DNA from: an uncultured Veillonellaceae bacterium
Lineage (GTDB): Bacteria; Bacillota; Negativicutes; Selenomonadales; Selenomonadaceae
DNA: 61,850 nt
Direction: 5' to 3'
Assembly (NCBI GenBank): GCA_902785705.1
Contig: CACZZN010000008.1
Span: 1-61,850 of the forward strand
Shown: positions 34,939 through 44,919 of the stretch, in pieces
Position numbering within the stretch: the first letter of the stretch is position 1
How the letters are laid out: every line of letters starts with the position of its first letter
Notes under the pieces: model-generated
Told to the model about the DNA's origin: nothing
What the model saw: the letters and a program-made list of their open reading frames with translations, nothing else
Databases searched by the model: none
Made by a program: the position numbers and the translations under genes

Positions 34939-35496
34939 TCAGATGATTTTCTCACCGTGGTAGACTTCGCCGCCGATATTCGGATAGACACCATACTCGA
35001 TCGCCCATTCGGACTTGTATTTGATGGCCTGCGCATGAATGCTTTCCATACGGTCATGGGTGCGGACCACCTTGCCTGGAACTCCCACAACAAGGGAATT
35101 CGGCGGTATCACATCATTCTCGCGTACCAGTGCGCCGGCTGCGATGATCGAACCGCGCCCGACCTTCGCGCCGGTCAGTACCGTCGCGTTCATGCCAATC
35201 AGAACATGATCCTCGATTTCGCAGCCATGAATCACCGCTCCATGGCCGATGGTCACATAATCCCCGATGATGCATGGATAATCATCCGCCACATGCAGGC
35301 AGGTCAAATCCTGCACATTCGAGCATTCACCAACGGAAATATAGTTGACATCTCCGCGTGCCACTACGCAGGGCCAGAGACTGGAATAGCGTCCGACGCG
35401 CACATCCCCTGAAAGAAACACCTGAGGCGCCACAAAGGCCTCCTCGTGGATCTGCGGCGTGATTCCTTTGAAAGAACGGTCTGAAAGTGTATACAT
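34939..35496 (-). CDS. Gamma-carbonic anhydrase family hexapeptide protein
   Basis: A left-handed beta-helix protein of 185 residues built from hexapeptide repeats (for example VGRYSSLWPCVVARGDVNYI). The His residues that bind zinc in Cam/CamH/YrdA proteins can be read in LTCLHVADD and TIGHGAVIHGCEI. It may hydrate CO2 or may be a zinc protein of unknown role, as many YrdA homologues are. It lies between a lipase-like gene (16-base gap) and the rubredoxin fusion on one transcript. ATG 35496 is well placed after GGAGGAG. Confidence 0.88.
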   Translation of the reverse strand: MYTLSDRSFKGITPQIHEEAFVAPQVFLSGDVRVGRYSSLWPCVVARGDVNYISVGECSNVQDLTCLHVADDYPCIIGDYVTIGHGAVIHGCEIEDHVLIGMNATVLTGAKVGRGSIIAAGALVRENDVIPPNSLVVGVPGKVVRTHDRMESIHAQAIKYKSEWAIEYGVYPNIGGEVYHGEKII

Positions 35497-35512
35497 TGTC
35501 TGTCTCCTCCCT

Positions 35513-36913
35513 TTATGATTTCACAGAACGCAGACTCTCCAGCCGAAGTTCCTGTCCTGACTGCAACACAGATATCTCTGCTTCCAGTGCCGTCATTTCT
35601 TTCGTGGTGGCCATGGAAGAATTCATGCCTAAAAGATTGCCGTCCTTATCGTACAGCAGCTCATCCATTGTGATGATTCGCCCTTCCTTCTCATATTTTA
35701 GGCGTTCGCCCTCCATTTGCTGGATCAGCACATAGTCACACCCGGCAGCTTTTGCCATGGCGCAGATTTCCTCCACATGTCCGTTTTTTTCACCAAACAC
35801 AGGATCCGCGATGTCTGCGGCAAAGATTTCCTTGCGCACAATCTCAAAATACGGCAGAGTTTCACGCAAGGACTCATCCACCGTGCTCTGCAGCGGTGCA
35901 ATATAGATTTTGGCCTGGACGGTCGGTTTCTGCATCAAATAAAAAGCGGAATCCTCCAGCATTCCCGCAGCTTCTTTCGCCTTGCAATAAGAACGGATTG
36001 CGCCATCCACATAGTAGACCATTTCATGGGGGAATCGCTCTCTTGATTTTTCATGCGGGAGCTCCACTGTTTCTCCAAATTGGACATAACCTGCCGCAAC
36101 CGCCTGCAGGATACCTTTTACCGGATCTCCTTTCATACCCACATTTTCCATTGTAAACCGATTTTCATACATTTGGGCAAATGCTTTGTTGCCGATGGCC
36201 GGCGCACCAAAACTGATGACTTCCATCTGTCCCGCAGGAACTCCCATATCGGACAGTCTGGCTGCCGCCAGGACAGCAACAGCTCCTCCCAGACTATGAC
36301 CCGTCAAATAAAGTTTTTTTTGCGGATTCTCTTTCAGCTTTTCTGCCAAATACTCCCCCAAGGTCAATCCGCCAAAACTTTCGATTGGCTTGACGAACAA
36401 GGCCGCCCATGTATGATTCTCGAATCCTTGATGCACCAGCGGATAGGACTCTCCCAGATCTTTTCGGTCCGCGATCTGTCGGAAAGCAGCAGGCGAATCC
36501 CCGCCAAAGGGGACACGATGCATGCGCAGATCCTCTTCCGCATTTTTCTCGCTCTGTGTTCCCGTGATTGCCAAAACGGAGATATTTTCTTCCTCTCCCT
36601 CCGGCTTTCGCTGGAAAAGGAAACACTGAGCATCCGCCATTGCATTATTCTCTATATATCGGTTGACTTCCCAGCCGCCTTCCGCCAGCAAATTGCGCAC
36701 CAAGACATTCGTATCGCCTTCATAGGAAGCCATGGACATCACTGAGGCAATCAGGCGCATTTTCGATTTCTCATACGCCAGTCGAGCTGCTGAAGCAGGC
36801 GCTGCACGCTCAACCGTCTCATTTCCCGGGATTTCCTCCCCCTCCGCTTGGCAGACTGCCGCTGCCCCGCACAGGATCACTGCCACACACAAAAAAATAC
36901 GAAGCAAGTGCAT
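35513..36913 (-). CDS. Exported class 3 lipase-like protein
   Basis: About 466 residues with an N-terminal signal peptide (MHLLRIFLCVAVILCGAAAV, cleavage probably near CQAEG). The alpha/beta-hydrolase core shows the nucleophile elbow LTGHSLGGAVAVLAA and an oxyanion-side stretch LAITGTQS, typical of fungal-type class 3 lipases. A 200-residue C-terminal region of unknown fold follows. Start ATG 36913 is eight bases after AAAGGATG; an earlier in-frame ATG (36940) would displace the signal peptide. It would act in the periplasm or outside; its substrate is not known. It follows the S24 repressor gene by 33 bases and may be co-transcribed. Confidence 0.85.
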   Translation of the reverse strand: MHLLRIFLCVAVILCGAAAVCQAEGEEIPGNETVERAAPASAARLAYEKSKMRLIASVMSMASYEGDTNVLVRNLLAEGGWEVNRYIENNAMADAQCFLFQRKPEGEEENISVLAITGTQSEKNAEEDLRMHRVPFGGDSPAAFRQIADRKDLGESYPLVHQGFENHTWAALFVKPIESFGGLTLGEYLAEKLKENPQKKLYLTGHSLGGAVAVLAAARLSDMGVPAGQMEVISFGAPAIGNKAFAQMYENRFTMENVGMKGDPVKGILQAVAAGYVQFGETVELPHEKSRERFPHEMVYYVDGAIRSYCKAKEAAGMLEDSAFYLMQKPTVQAKIYIAPLQSTVDESLRETLPYFEIVRKEIFAADIADPVFGEKNGHVEEICAMAKAAGCDYVLIQQMEGERLKYEKEGRIITMDELLYDKDGNLLGMNSSMATTKEMTALEAEISVLQSGQELRLESLRSVKS

Positions 36914-36946
36914 ATCGCTACATCCTTTCAACATCCCCATCCGTGC

Positions 36947-37564
36947 CTACAACAACGTCTGCAGGGCAACTGCTTTTCCAAGGATTTGGAACTGCATGCA
37001 ATTGTCCTCTGTAAAGAACATGGATTTATACTGGCTGTTTTCCGGCCGCAGCTCCACGGCATTGCCATGACGGTAAAAGCGCTTCAACGTCGCTTCCCCG
37101 TCTACCAATACAGCGGCAATCTCGCCCTCCGAGACTTCCGGCTGCTGGCGGATGAATACGATATCTCCCGTATGGATGCCGGCGTTGATCATACTGTCTC
37201 CCCGTATTTCCAGACAAAAATCCGCTTGTACGTTTGACTGGAGATACTCATATCCCTCGATATTCTGCTCCGCATAAATCGGCGTGCCTGCCGCAATACG
37301 TCCCAGCAAAGGGACTCCCTTCTGATGGCGTACGGGCTGCACATTGTCCGGCAATACTTCCGGCGACGGATCATCCTCCATCCCCATGAGAGACAACGGG
37401 GACACCTGCAGTACTTTTGCCAATGCTGTCAGACGATCGCGCCGCATATTATCAATCTGTCCGGATTCCCACCGTGAAACCGTCCCTTTGCTCACACCGA
37501 CAGCCTTCGCGACATCCGCAAGGGTCAGGCCCAATTCCTTTCTTCGTTCCTGGATATTCTGCAT
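36947..37564 (-). CDS. XRE-S24 self-cleaving repressor (HdiR/LexA-like)
   Basis: A 205-residue two-domain repressor. The N-terminus is an XRE-type helix-turn-helix (LTLADVAKAVGVSKGTVSRW), unlike the winged helix of true LexA. The C-terminal S24 domain has the cleavage site AG in LGRIAAGTP, the Ser nucleophile in RGDSMINAG and the catalytic Lys in EATLKRFYR. Such proteins cut themselves when RecA filaments form on DNA damage. ATG 37564 follows AGAGGTG at eight bases. Its promoter (TTGCGC / TATAAT) overlaps one of three matching 16-bp sites, so it probably controls itself and the divergent LysM gene. Confidence 0.9.
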   Translation of the reverse strand: MQNIQERRKELGLTLADVAKAVGVSKGTVSRWESGQIDNMRRDRLTALAKVLQVSPLSLMGMEDDPSPEVLPDNVQPVRHQKGVPLLGRIAAGTPIYAEQNIEGYEYLQSNVQADFCLEIRGDSMINAGIHTGDIVFIRQQPEVSEGEIAAVLVDGEATLKRFYRHGNAVELRPENSQYKSMFFTEDNCMQFQILGKAVALQTLL

Positions 37565-37616
37565 ACGCACCACACCTCTGTTTTATTTTCGTATACCTGC
37601 ATCCTTGTCATTTCCC

Positions 37617-37710
37617 ATTATACCTCTCTTGTTGCGTTTGCGCAACTTTTTTATGAACCCCTCTTGACAAAGTTGCATTTTCGCAATAAAATAAGTTTCG
37701 AAAACGCAAC
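37617..37710. promoter_or_regulatory. Divergent promoters with three 16-bp operator copies
   Basis: Plus-strand promoter: TTGACA (37664-37669), 17 bp, TAAAAT (37687-37692). Minus-strand promoter: TTGCGC (37645-37640), 17 bp, TATAAT (37622-37617). Three related sites read GTTGCGTTTGCGCAAC (37631-37646), GTTGCATTTTCGCAAT (37672-37687) and GTTTCGAAAACGCAAC (37695-37710). The first covers the minus-strand -35, the second fills the plus-strand spacer, and the third lies just downstream of the plus-strand -10. Confidence 0.8.
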
Positions 37711-37761
37711 CGCTTTTACAGAACACCATCTTTCCTATTTTGAAACAGGAGGCAGATTCAC

Positions 37762-38106
37762 ATGAACTTTCATATGCGCATGCAGCAAAAGCAGGAAATT
37801 CGCAAACAGCGTTATCGTAAAATGAAGCAGTATCTGACAGCCTTCCTCCTGTTTTGTGCAGGCTGGACGGCTTGCGGTTTCTACTCGCATGAACCGGCAG
37901 AGACACGGGAGACCTATACGGTCAGATCCGGGGATACGCTTCGGAATATCTGTGAGCGCTATCTTGCGGAAACCGGCAGCAGACGCTACATTCTGGATTT
38001 CGAGCAGGATGTTCGCGAACTGAATCCATGGCTTGCCGAGCGTCACGGGCAGCTCTGCCCCGGCGACCAGCTGCTCATTTGCTATGAGAGTCCGATGAAC
38101 CGCTGA
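37762..38106 (+). CDS. YneA-like small LysM membrane protein
   Basis: A 114-residue protein with a basic cytoplasmic start, one membrane segment (about residues 30-48, YLTAFLLFCAGWTACGF) and an extracytoplasmic LysM domain (TYTVRSGDTLRNICERYLAE ... NPWLAERHGQLCPGDQLLI). This architecture equals B. subtilis YneA, the SOS-induced division inhibitor that is divergent from lexA. Here it is divergent from an XRE-S24 repressor and carries two of the shared operators at its promoter. ATG 37762 follows GGAGG at nine bases. The division-inhibitor role is inferred from architecture and context. It converges with the exchanger gene only nine bases downstream, with no terminator seen. Confidence 0.8.
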   Translation: MNFHMRMQQKQEIRKQRYRKMKQYLTAFLLFCAGWTACGFYSHEPAETRETYTVRSGDTLRNICERYLAETGSRRYILDFEQDVRELNPWLAERHGQLCPGDQLLICYESPMNR

Positions 38107-38115
38107 AAACGCCGC

Positions 38116-39135
38116 CTAAAGGAAATAGACCCTGGCCACCGCATAGGAAAGAAAGAGCGCATAGCAAAGCACCATGACGGCGCCCTCCCAGCGCACAAGC
38201 TTTTCTTCGGTCCATGTGAAGATCCAGACCATAATGCTAGCCGCAATGAGAATGCACGTATCGATGAAATTTTCCATCACAAAGGACACCGGCGTGATTA
38301 CGACCGTCATGCCAAGAATGAAAAGCACGTTGAAGATATTGGAACCGAGGATATTTCCGATGGCCATATCCACCTCGTTCTTCTTTGCGGCGACGATGGA
38401 AGTGACAAGCTCCGGCAGACTGGTGCCGACAGCAACAATGGTAAGGCCGATAAGCGTGTCGCTCATGCCGAATACGCGGGCAATCGCGACAGCACCGTAG
38501 GAAAAACCAAAGCCTGCAAGCTCTGCATCCCCTCCTACGACGAAATCACCGCCAAACTTGATGGCAGTCAGCCCAATTAGGATGTAGAAGACGCTTTTTC
38601 CCAGGGAAAGCGCTTCCTCATCTGCATCTTCCTCCTCCGATGCACTGCGGCTTTTCAGGGCGCTGCGCACCGTGTAGGCAAGAAACAAGGCAAACAATGC
38701 GAGGAATGCGATCCCCTCCGCGCGACCAATGCTGCCGAACGCGCCATCCATCCCTGCGCCTGTCGCCCCGAAAACCGCCATAAGCACGACGGCCAAGATG
38801 CATATGGGAAATTCCACCATGCGGTTGCTGCGCTGCACCGTGAGCGGCGCATAAAGCGCGCAAACACCTGCTACGACAAGCAGATTAAAAAGATTCGAGC
38901 CTGTGACATTGCTGATTGCCATCTCGCTGTGTCCGTTCCATGCGGCAGATACACTCACCGCAAGCTCCGGCAGACTTGTTCCCATTGCCGCGATGGTAAG
39001 CCCGATGACAATGGAAGGAATGCGGAAACGCTTCGCAATCGCTGAACTGCCCTCGACAAAAAGATCCGCGCCCTTGATCAATGCAACAAACCCGGCAACG
39101 AGCACGACAATCGCAATGCCCATGGAAATCAACAT
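38116..39135 (-). CDS. Na+/Ca2+ exchanger family antiporter
   Basis: A 339-residue membrane protein of the calcium:cation antiporter (CaCA, YrbG) family. It shows the internal duplication: each half has an ion-binding helix signature, GTSLPELAVSVSAAWNGHSE in the first and GTSLPELVTSIVAAKKNEVD in the second, and each is followed by N(V/I)xGSN(L/I)FN. About ten hydrophobic segments are visible, with a short acidic cytoplasmic loop (EEEDADEEA) between the halves. ATG 39135 follows AGAGGGGG at six bases. It lies 32 bases after ligA and may be read from the same transcript. Confidence 0.92.
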   Translation of the reverse strand: MLISMGIAIVVLVAGFVALIKGADLFVEGSSAIAKRFRIPSIVIGLTIAAMGTSLPELAVSVSAAWNGHSEMAISNVTGSNLFNLLVVAGVCALYAPLTVQRSNRMVEFPICILAVVLMAVFGATGAGMDGAFGSIGRAEGIAFLALFALFLAYTVRSALKSRSASEEEDADEEALSLGKSVFYILIGLTAIKFGGDFVVGGDAELAGFGFSYGAVAIARVFGMSDTLIGLTIVAVGTSLPELVTSIVAAKKNEVDMAIGNILGSNIFNVLFILGMTVVITPVSFVMENFIDTCILIAASIMVWIFTWTEEKLVRWEGAVMVLCYALFLSYAVARVYFL

Positions 39136-39167
39136 AAGCAACCCCCTCTGGAGCAATAATCATGAAA

Positions 39168-41216
<2,049 letters not shown>

Positions 41217-43565
41217 TCACACCTTTTCAATTGGCGCATACTTCTGCATCAGGCGTTTGATGCCCTGATTCGGAAACGCGATCTGCAGTTCTGTCTCCTC
41301 GTCTGCTCCACGAACTGCCACCACAGTGCCAATGCCCCATTTCCCATGCCGGGCCTTGTCCCCGACCTTCCAAATCGTCTTCATATCAGGTTTGATGGCT
41401 GTTCCCGGATGCTCCGCGGCCGGCACTTGCTTTTTCCGTACTGCCTGCAGCGCTTCCCATGCGGACTGCGGCTTGCCCTGCGGCCTGGCCGTTCCCATCT
41501 GCCGTGCTGACGGACGGAATGCAGACTCTCCCAAGCTCTCCCCATAGCTGCTTCGTTTGCCATAGCCACCGAAGGTCCTGCCTTCAGGCTCCGCTGCCGA
41601 TCTCCCCGAGCAGCCGAAACTGCCCTCTGCGTTCCGGTCTTCCAGATATTGCGCAGGTATTTCCTTTAGGAAGCGCGAAGGCGGATTCATATTGCTCTGC
41701 CCGAAAAGGGTGCGAAAGCTGGCATGGGTAAGATAGAGTTTTTTCTGCGCGCGCGTAATACCCACGTAGCAGGTACGCCGCTCCTCCTCCAGCTGGTCTT
41801 CGTCCATGAGCGTGCGGGAATGAGGAAAAATCCCTTCCTCCATGCCGGCGAGGAATACAATGGGGAATTCCAGCCCCTTCGCAGAATGAAGCGTCATGAG
41901 CGTCACGCGGTCATCCACCATATCTGCGTTGTCGATATCCGAGACCAGCGCAATCTGCCCCAGAAAATTCTCAAGCGTCGGCTCTTCCTCACTCTTCATG
42001 AAATCCTTTGCCACACCGACAAATTCCTTCAGATTTTCCAGCCGCGTTTCGTTTTCCGGTTTCTTGTCCTCTTCCAATTCCTTTTGGTAGCCCGATTCCA
42101 CCAAAAGTTTTTCAATCATCAGATCCAGCGGCATCGTCGCCTGATGCCCGATAAAATCGAAAATCAAGGCGCTGAACGCTTCCAACGGTGTTTTCACGCG
42201 GGCCGTGATGCCCTGGATTCCATCCAGCAAATCCTCGTTGGAGATAATATCAAAAAGGGAGCGCCCCATTTCCGCAGCTGCGGCATTCAATCGTCCAAGG
42301 CTGGTATTGCCGAGCCCACGCTTCGGTACGTTGATGATGCGCATCAGGCTGACGGAATCCATCGGATTGTAGATGACGCGCAAATAAGCGATGACGTCTT
42401 TGATTTCCTTGCGGTCATAGAACTTCAAGCCGTCGACCATCGTGTAGGGAACCCCTGCACGCATGAGCCCTTCCTCCAGCACACGGGATTGCGCATTCGT
42501 GCGATATAGGATTGCCATGTCGCCATATGCTGCCTTGGAAAGGGTTTTCTGCTTCAAAATCGTGTTCGCAATGAAGCTTGCCTCATCGCGTTCATCCCGT
42601 GCACAGTAGGAGGAAATAATCTCCCCTTCCGGATTCTCGGTCCAAAGGTTTTTCGGCTTGCGGTTGACATTGTGCGCAATGACCGCATTCGCGGCGGCGA
42701 GGATCACCTTTGTCGAGCGATAGTTCTGCTCCAGTTTGATCGTCCTTGCCTCGGGATAGTCCTTTTCAAAATCCATGATATTGCGGATATCCGCGCCGCG
42801 CCAGCCATAGATGGACTGATCCGCGTCGCCTACGACACAGAGATTGTGATGCTGCTCCGCCAAAAGCTTGGTGAGCCGGTACTGCGCGCCGTTCGTGTCC
42901 TGATACTCATCCACGAGAATATATCGGAACCGGTTCTGATACCTTTCACGGATATCCTCATGCTCCTCCAGAAGAATCACGGAAATCATCAGCAGATCGT
43001 CAAAATCCAGCGCGTTGTTTTCCCGCAGCTTCTTTGCATACAGACGATAAACATCGGCAACCTTCTGCTCAAAGAAATCCCCGGCCTCTTTTTCAAAGGC
43101 ACGCGGCCCTTGCAAAAGATTCTTTGCGTTGGAAATCCTGTTCTGTATCGCGGCAGGCGCGTACTGCTTCTCATCCAGATTCAGTTCCTTGATGCAGTTC
43201 TTGATGACGGTCTGGGAATCACCGGAATCATAGATAACAAAATTTTTCTGATAGAGTTCCGTTGCCTCGATTTCCCTGCGCAGGAACCGCGCGCAAAAAG
43301 AGTGGAAAGTGCTGAGCCAGACTTCCTTGGCGCTTTCGCCAATCATGCGGTCCACGCGATCCCGCATCTCCGTCGCAGCCTTGTTCGTGAAGGTGATGGC
43401 TAAAATCTGCCAAGGACGCACGCCGTGTGCCAAGAGATTTGCAATCCTGCAGGTCAGCACCCGCGTCTTCCCCGAGCCGGCGCCCGCCATGATGAGCAAC
43501 GGCCCGTCCATATGCTCTACCGCTGCCCTTTGCATCGGATTCAAGCCATGAAAAATTTCATCCAA
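41217..43565 (-). CDS. pcrA: ATP-dependent DNA helicase PcrA/UvrD
   Basis: A superfamily 1A 3'-5' helicase in repair and rolling-circle replication. Motifs in order: NPMQRAAVEH (Q motif), MAGAGSGKTRVLTCRI (Walker A), LVDEYQDTN (Walker B), VVGDADQSIYGWRGAD, LEQNYRST, and VTLMTLHSAKGLEFPIVFLA toward the C-terminal half. The C-terminus has a Tudor-like end (WKVGDKARHGKWGIGTVV) typical of PcrA. I start at TTG 43565 (MDEIFHGLNP), six bases after GGGAGGG; the longer in-frame reading is outside the normal family start. It heads a transcript with ligA. Confidence 0.95.
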   Translation of the reverse strand: MDEIFHGLNPMQRAAVEHMDGPLLIMAGAGSGKTRVLTCRIANLLAHGVRPWQILAITFTNKAATEMRDRVDRMIGESAKEVWLSTFHSFCARFLRREIEATELYQKNFVIYDSGDSQTVIKNCIKELNLDEKQYAPAAIQNRISNAKNLLQGPRAFEKEAGDFFEQKVADVYRLYAKKLRENNALDFDDLLMISVILLEEHEDIRERYQNRFRYILVDEYQDTNGAQYRLTKLLAEQHHNLCVVGDADQSIYGWRGADIRNIMDFEKDYPEARTIKLEQNYRSTKVILAAANAVIAHNVNRKPKNLWTENPEGEIISSYCARDERDEASFIANTILKQKTLSKAAYGDMAILYRTNAQSRVLEEGLMRAGVPYTMVDGLKFYDRKEIKDVIAYLRVIYNPMDSVSLMRIINVPKRGLGNTSLGRLNAAAAEMGRSLFDIISNEDLLDGIQGITARVKTPLEAFSALIFDFIGHQATMPLDLMIEKLLVESGYQKELEEDKKPENETRLENLKEFVGVAKDFMKSEEEPTLENFLGQIALVSDIDNADMVDDRVTLMTLHSAKGLEFPIVFLAGMEEGIFPHSRTLMDEDQLEEERRTCYVGITRAQKKLYLTHASFRTLFGQSNMNPPSRFLKEIPAQYLEDRNAEGSFGCSGRSAAEPEGRTFGGYGKRSSYGESLGESAFRPSARQMGTARPQGKPQSAWEALQAVRKKQVPAAEHPGTAIKPDMKTIWKVGDKARHGKWGIGTVVAVRGADEETELQIAFPNQGIKRLMQKYAPIEKV

Positions 43566-43621
43566 AAACAGCCCTCCCAAAAGAATACAAGGAAAAAGAA
43601 TGTACGGAGCTGAACCACAAA

Positions 43622-43717
43622 GCGGGACACCGATCCTATACATATCAGTGCCCCGCCCTGCCTACTATAAGTGCTTTATAAAGGAATACATAATCATGTA
43701 AAAGCACTTTCATAGTA
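43622..43717. repeat. Two adjacent hairpins between dgt and pcrA
   Basis: The first pairs GCGGGACACCGAT (43622-43634) with ATCAGTGCCCCGC (43644-43656), with two mismatches. The second pairs TACTAT and AGTGCTTT (43663-43677) with AAAGCACT and ATAGTA (43701-43717) across a small bulge. Neither has a good T-run. The 219-base spacer holds no gene. Confidence 0.5.
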
Positions 43718-43784
43718 TACTACGAAAGTCCTATGCTGTCAACATTTAGTTCCTGACGGGGCCTGCATACCATCCGTTCATTCT

Positions 43785-44792
43785 TCACTTTTGCATATCC
43801 CTGTTCCATCCTACAGGAGGAAGAAAAATATTGTGGAACAGCGCCACAGCGTAACTGTCCGTGAGACCTGCCACATAGTCCGTCACTGTGCGTTCCTTTC
43901 CCCAGCGTTCCCTGCGTGCCTGATACTCCTCCGGCAGTTCCCCTGTATGCGTCATAAAGTAGTTGAACAGCTCACGCAGCACGAACACCGCCTGTTCACG
44001 TTCTCTTGTGAGGCGTTCGGAGCGATAGACATGCCGGAACATGAAATCCCGGAACAGCTCCATGGTTTCCTTCACCTCGTCGGACTGGCAGATATCATCC
44101 TTTCCCTCAGAAGCCAGAATCATATCCGACACCATGCTGGTAATCATTTGCGACGCATCCACCCCAAACCGTTTCTGTACCTCCTGTGGCAAATCCGTTG
44201 CTGCCAGCATCCCCGCCCGCAGACTGTCATCATAATCATGACAGAGGTAAGCAATGCGATCCGCTGTGCGCACGATGCGTCCTTCCAGTGTCTTTGGGAG
44301 TCCCTTCCCCGTATGGTTCACGATCCCGTCCTTCGTCTCCATGGTAAGATTCAGCCCGTGTCCGTCGCGCTCCAGATATTCTACCACACGTAGGCTCTGC
44401 TCGTTGTGGGAAAAATGTCCAATGAGCTTTTCCATGGCGGCTTCCCCTGCATGTCCGAAAGGCGTATGCCCTACATCATGCCCCAAGGCAATCGCCTCTG
44501 TCAAATCCTCATTGAGCCGCAATCCCCGCGCAATCGTGCGGGAGATTTGCGATACCTCCAAGCTGTGTGTCATGCGTGTACGATAGTGATCGCCTGCCGT
44601 GATATAGACCTGCGTCTTGTGTTTCAGCCTGCGGAAGCATTTGGAGTGCAGGATGCGATCCCTGTCCCGCTGGAATTTCGTGCGGAAATTGCATTCTGCC
44701 ATTGGCACCTTCCGCTTTGCCTCCCGGCTCTTTGCCGCAAATGGCGACAAGGTCTCATATTCCAGTTCTTCCGTTCTTTCCCGAATGGTCAT
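43785..44792 (-). CDS. dgt: Deoxyguanosinetriphosphate triphosphohydrolase-like protein
   Basis: An HD-domain dNTP hydrolase of about 335 residues (the shorter, type 2 Dgt). The motif HSKCFRRLKHKTQVY comes first; the metal-binding H...HD...D set is read in RMTHSLEVSQI, ALGHDVGHTPFGHAGE and VRTADRIAYLCHDYDD. It removes triphosphate from dNTPs and so adjusts dNTP pools. ATG 44792 follows GGAGGTG at six bases. The neighbouring pcrA and ligA genes fit a DNA-metabolism setting. Confidence 0.92.
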   Translation of the reverse strand: MTIRERTEELEYETLSPFAAKSREAKRKVPMAECNFRTKFQRDRDRILHSKCFRRLKHKTQVYITAGDHYRTRMTHSLEVSQISRTIARGLRLNEDLTEAIALGHDVGHTPFGHAGEAAMEKLIGHFSHNEQSLRVVEYLERDGHGLNLTMETKDGIVNHTGKGLPKTLEGRIVRTADRIAYLCHDYDDSLRAGMLAATDLPQEVQKRFGVDASQMITSMVSDMILASEGKDDICQSDEVKETMELFRDFMFRHVYRSERLTREREQAVFVLRELFNYFMTHTGELPEEYQARRERWGKERTVTDYVAGLTDSYAVALFHNIFLPPVGWNRDMQK

Positions 44793-44873
44793 AGCTCGCA
44801 CCTCCCCCGCTATCCTCCTGCTGCCTTCACGTAAAGTATTACACACATTTGGGAAAAATCCTTTTCCGCAATG

Positions 44874-44897
44874 AAAAAGACAGGCAACAAGCCTGTC
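44874..44897 (-). terminator. Terminator of the GGDEF-EAL gene
   Basis: On the minus strand GACAGGC-TTGTT-GCCTGTC is followed by TTTTTC, 22 bases after the stop. Confidence 0.85.
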
Positions 44898-44919
44898 CTT
44901 CGCATGCTGTGAAAAAACA

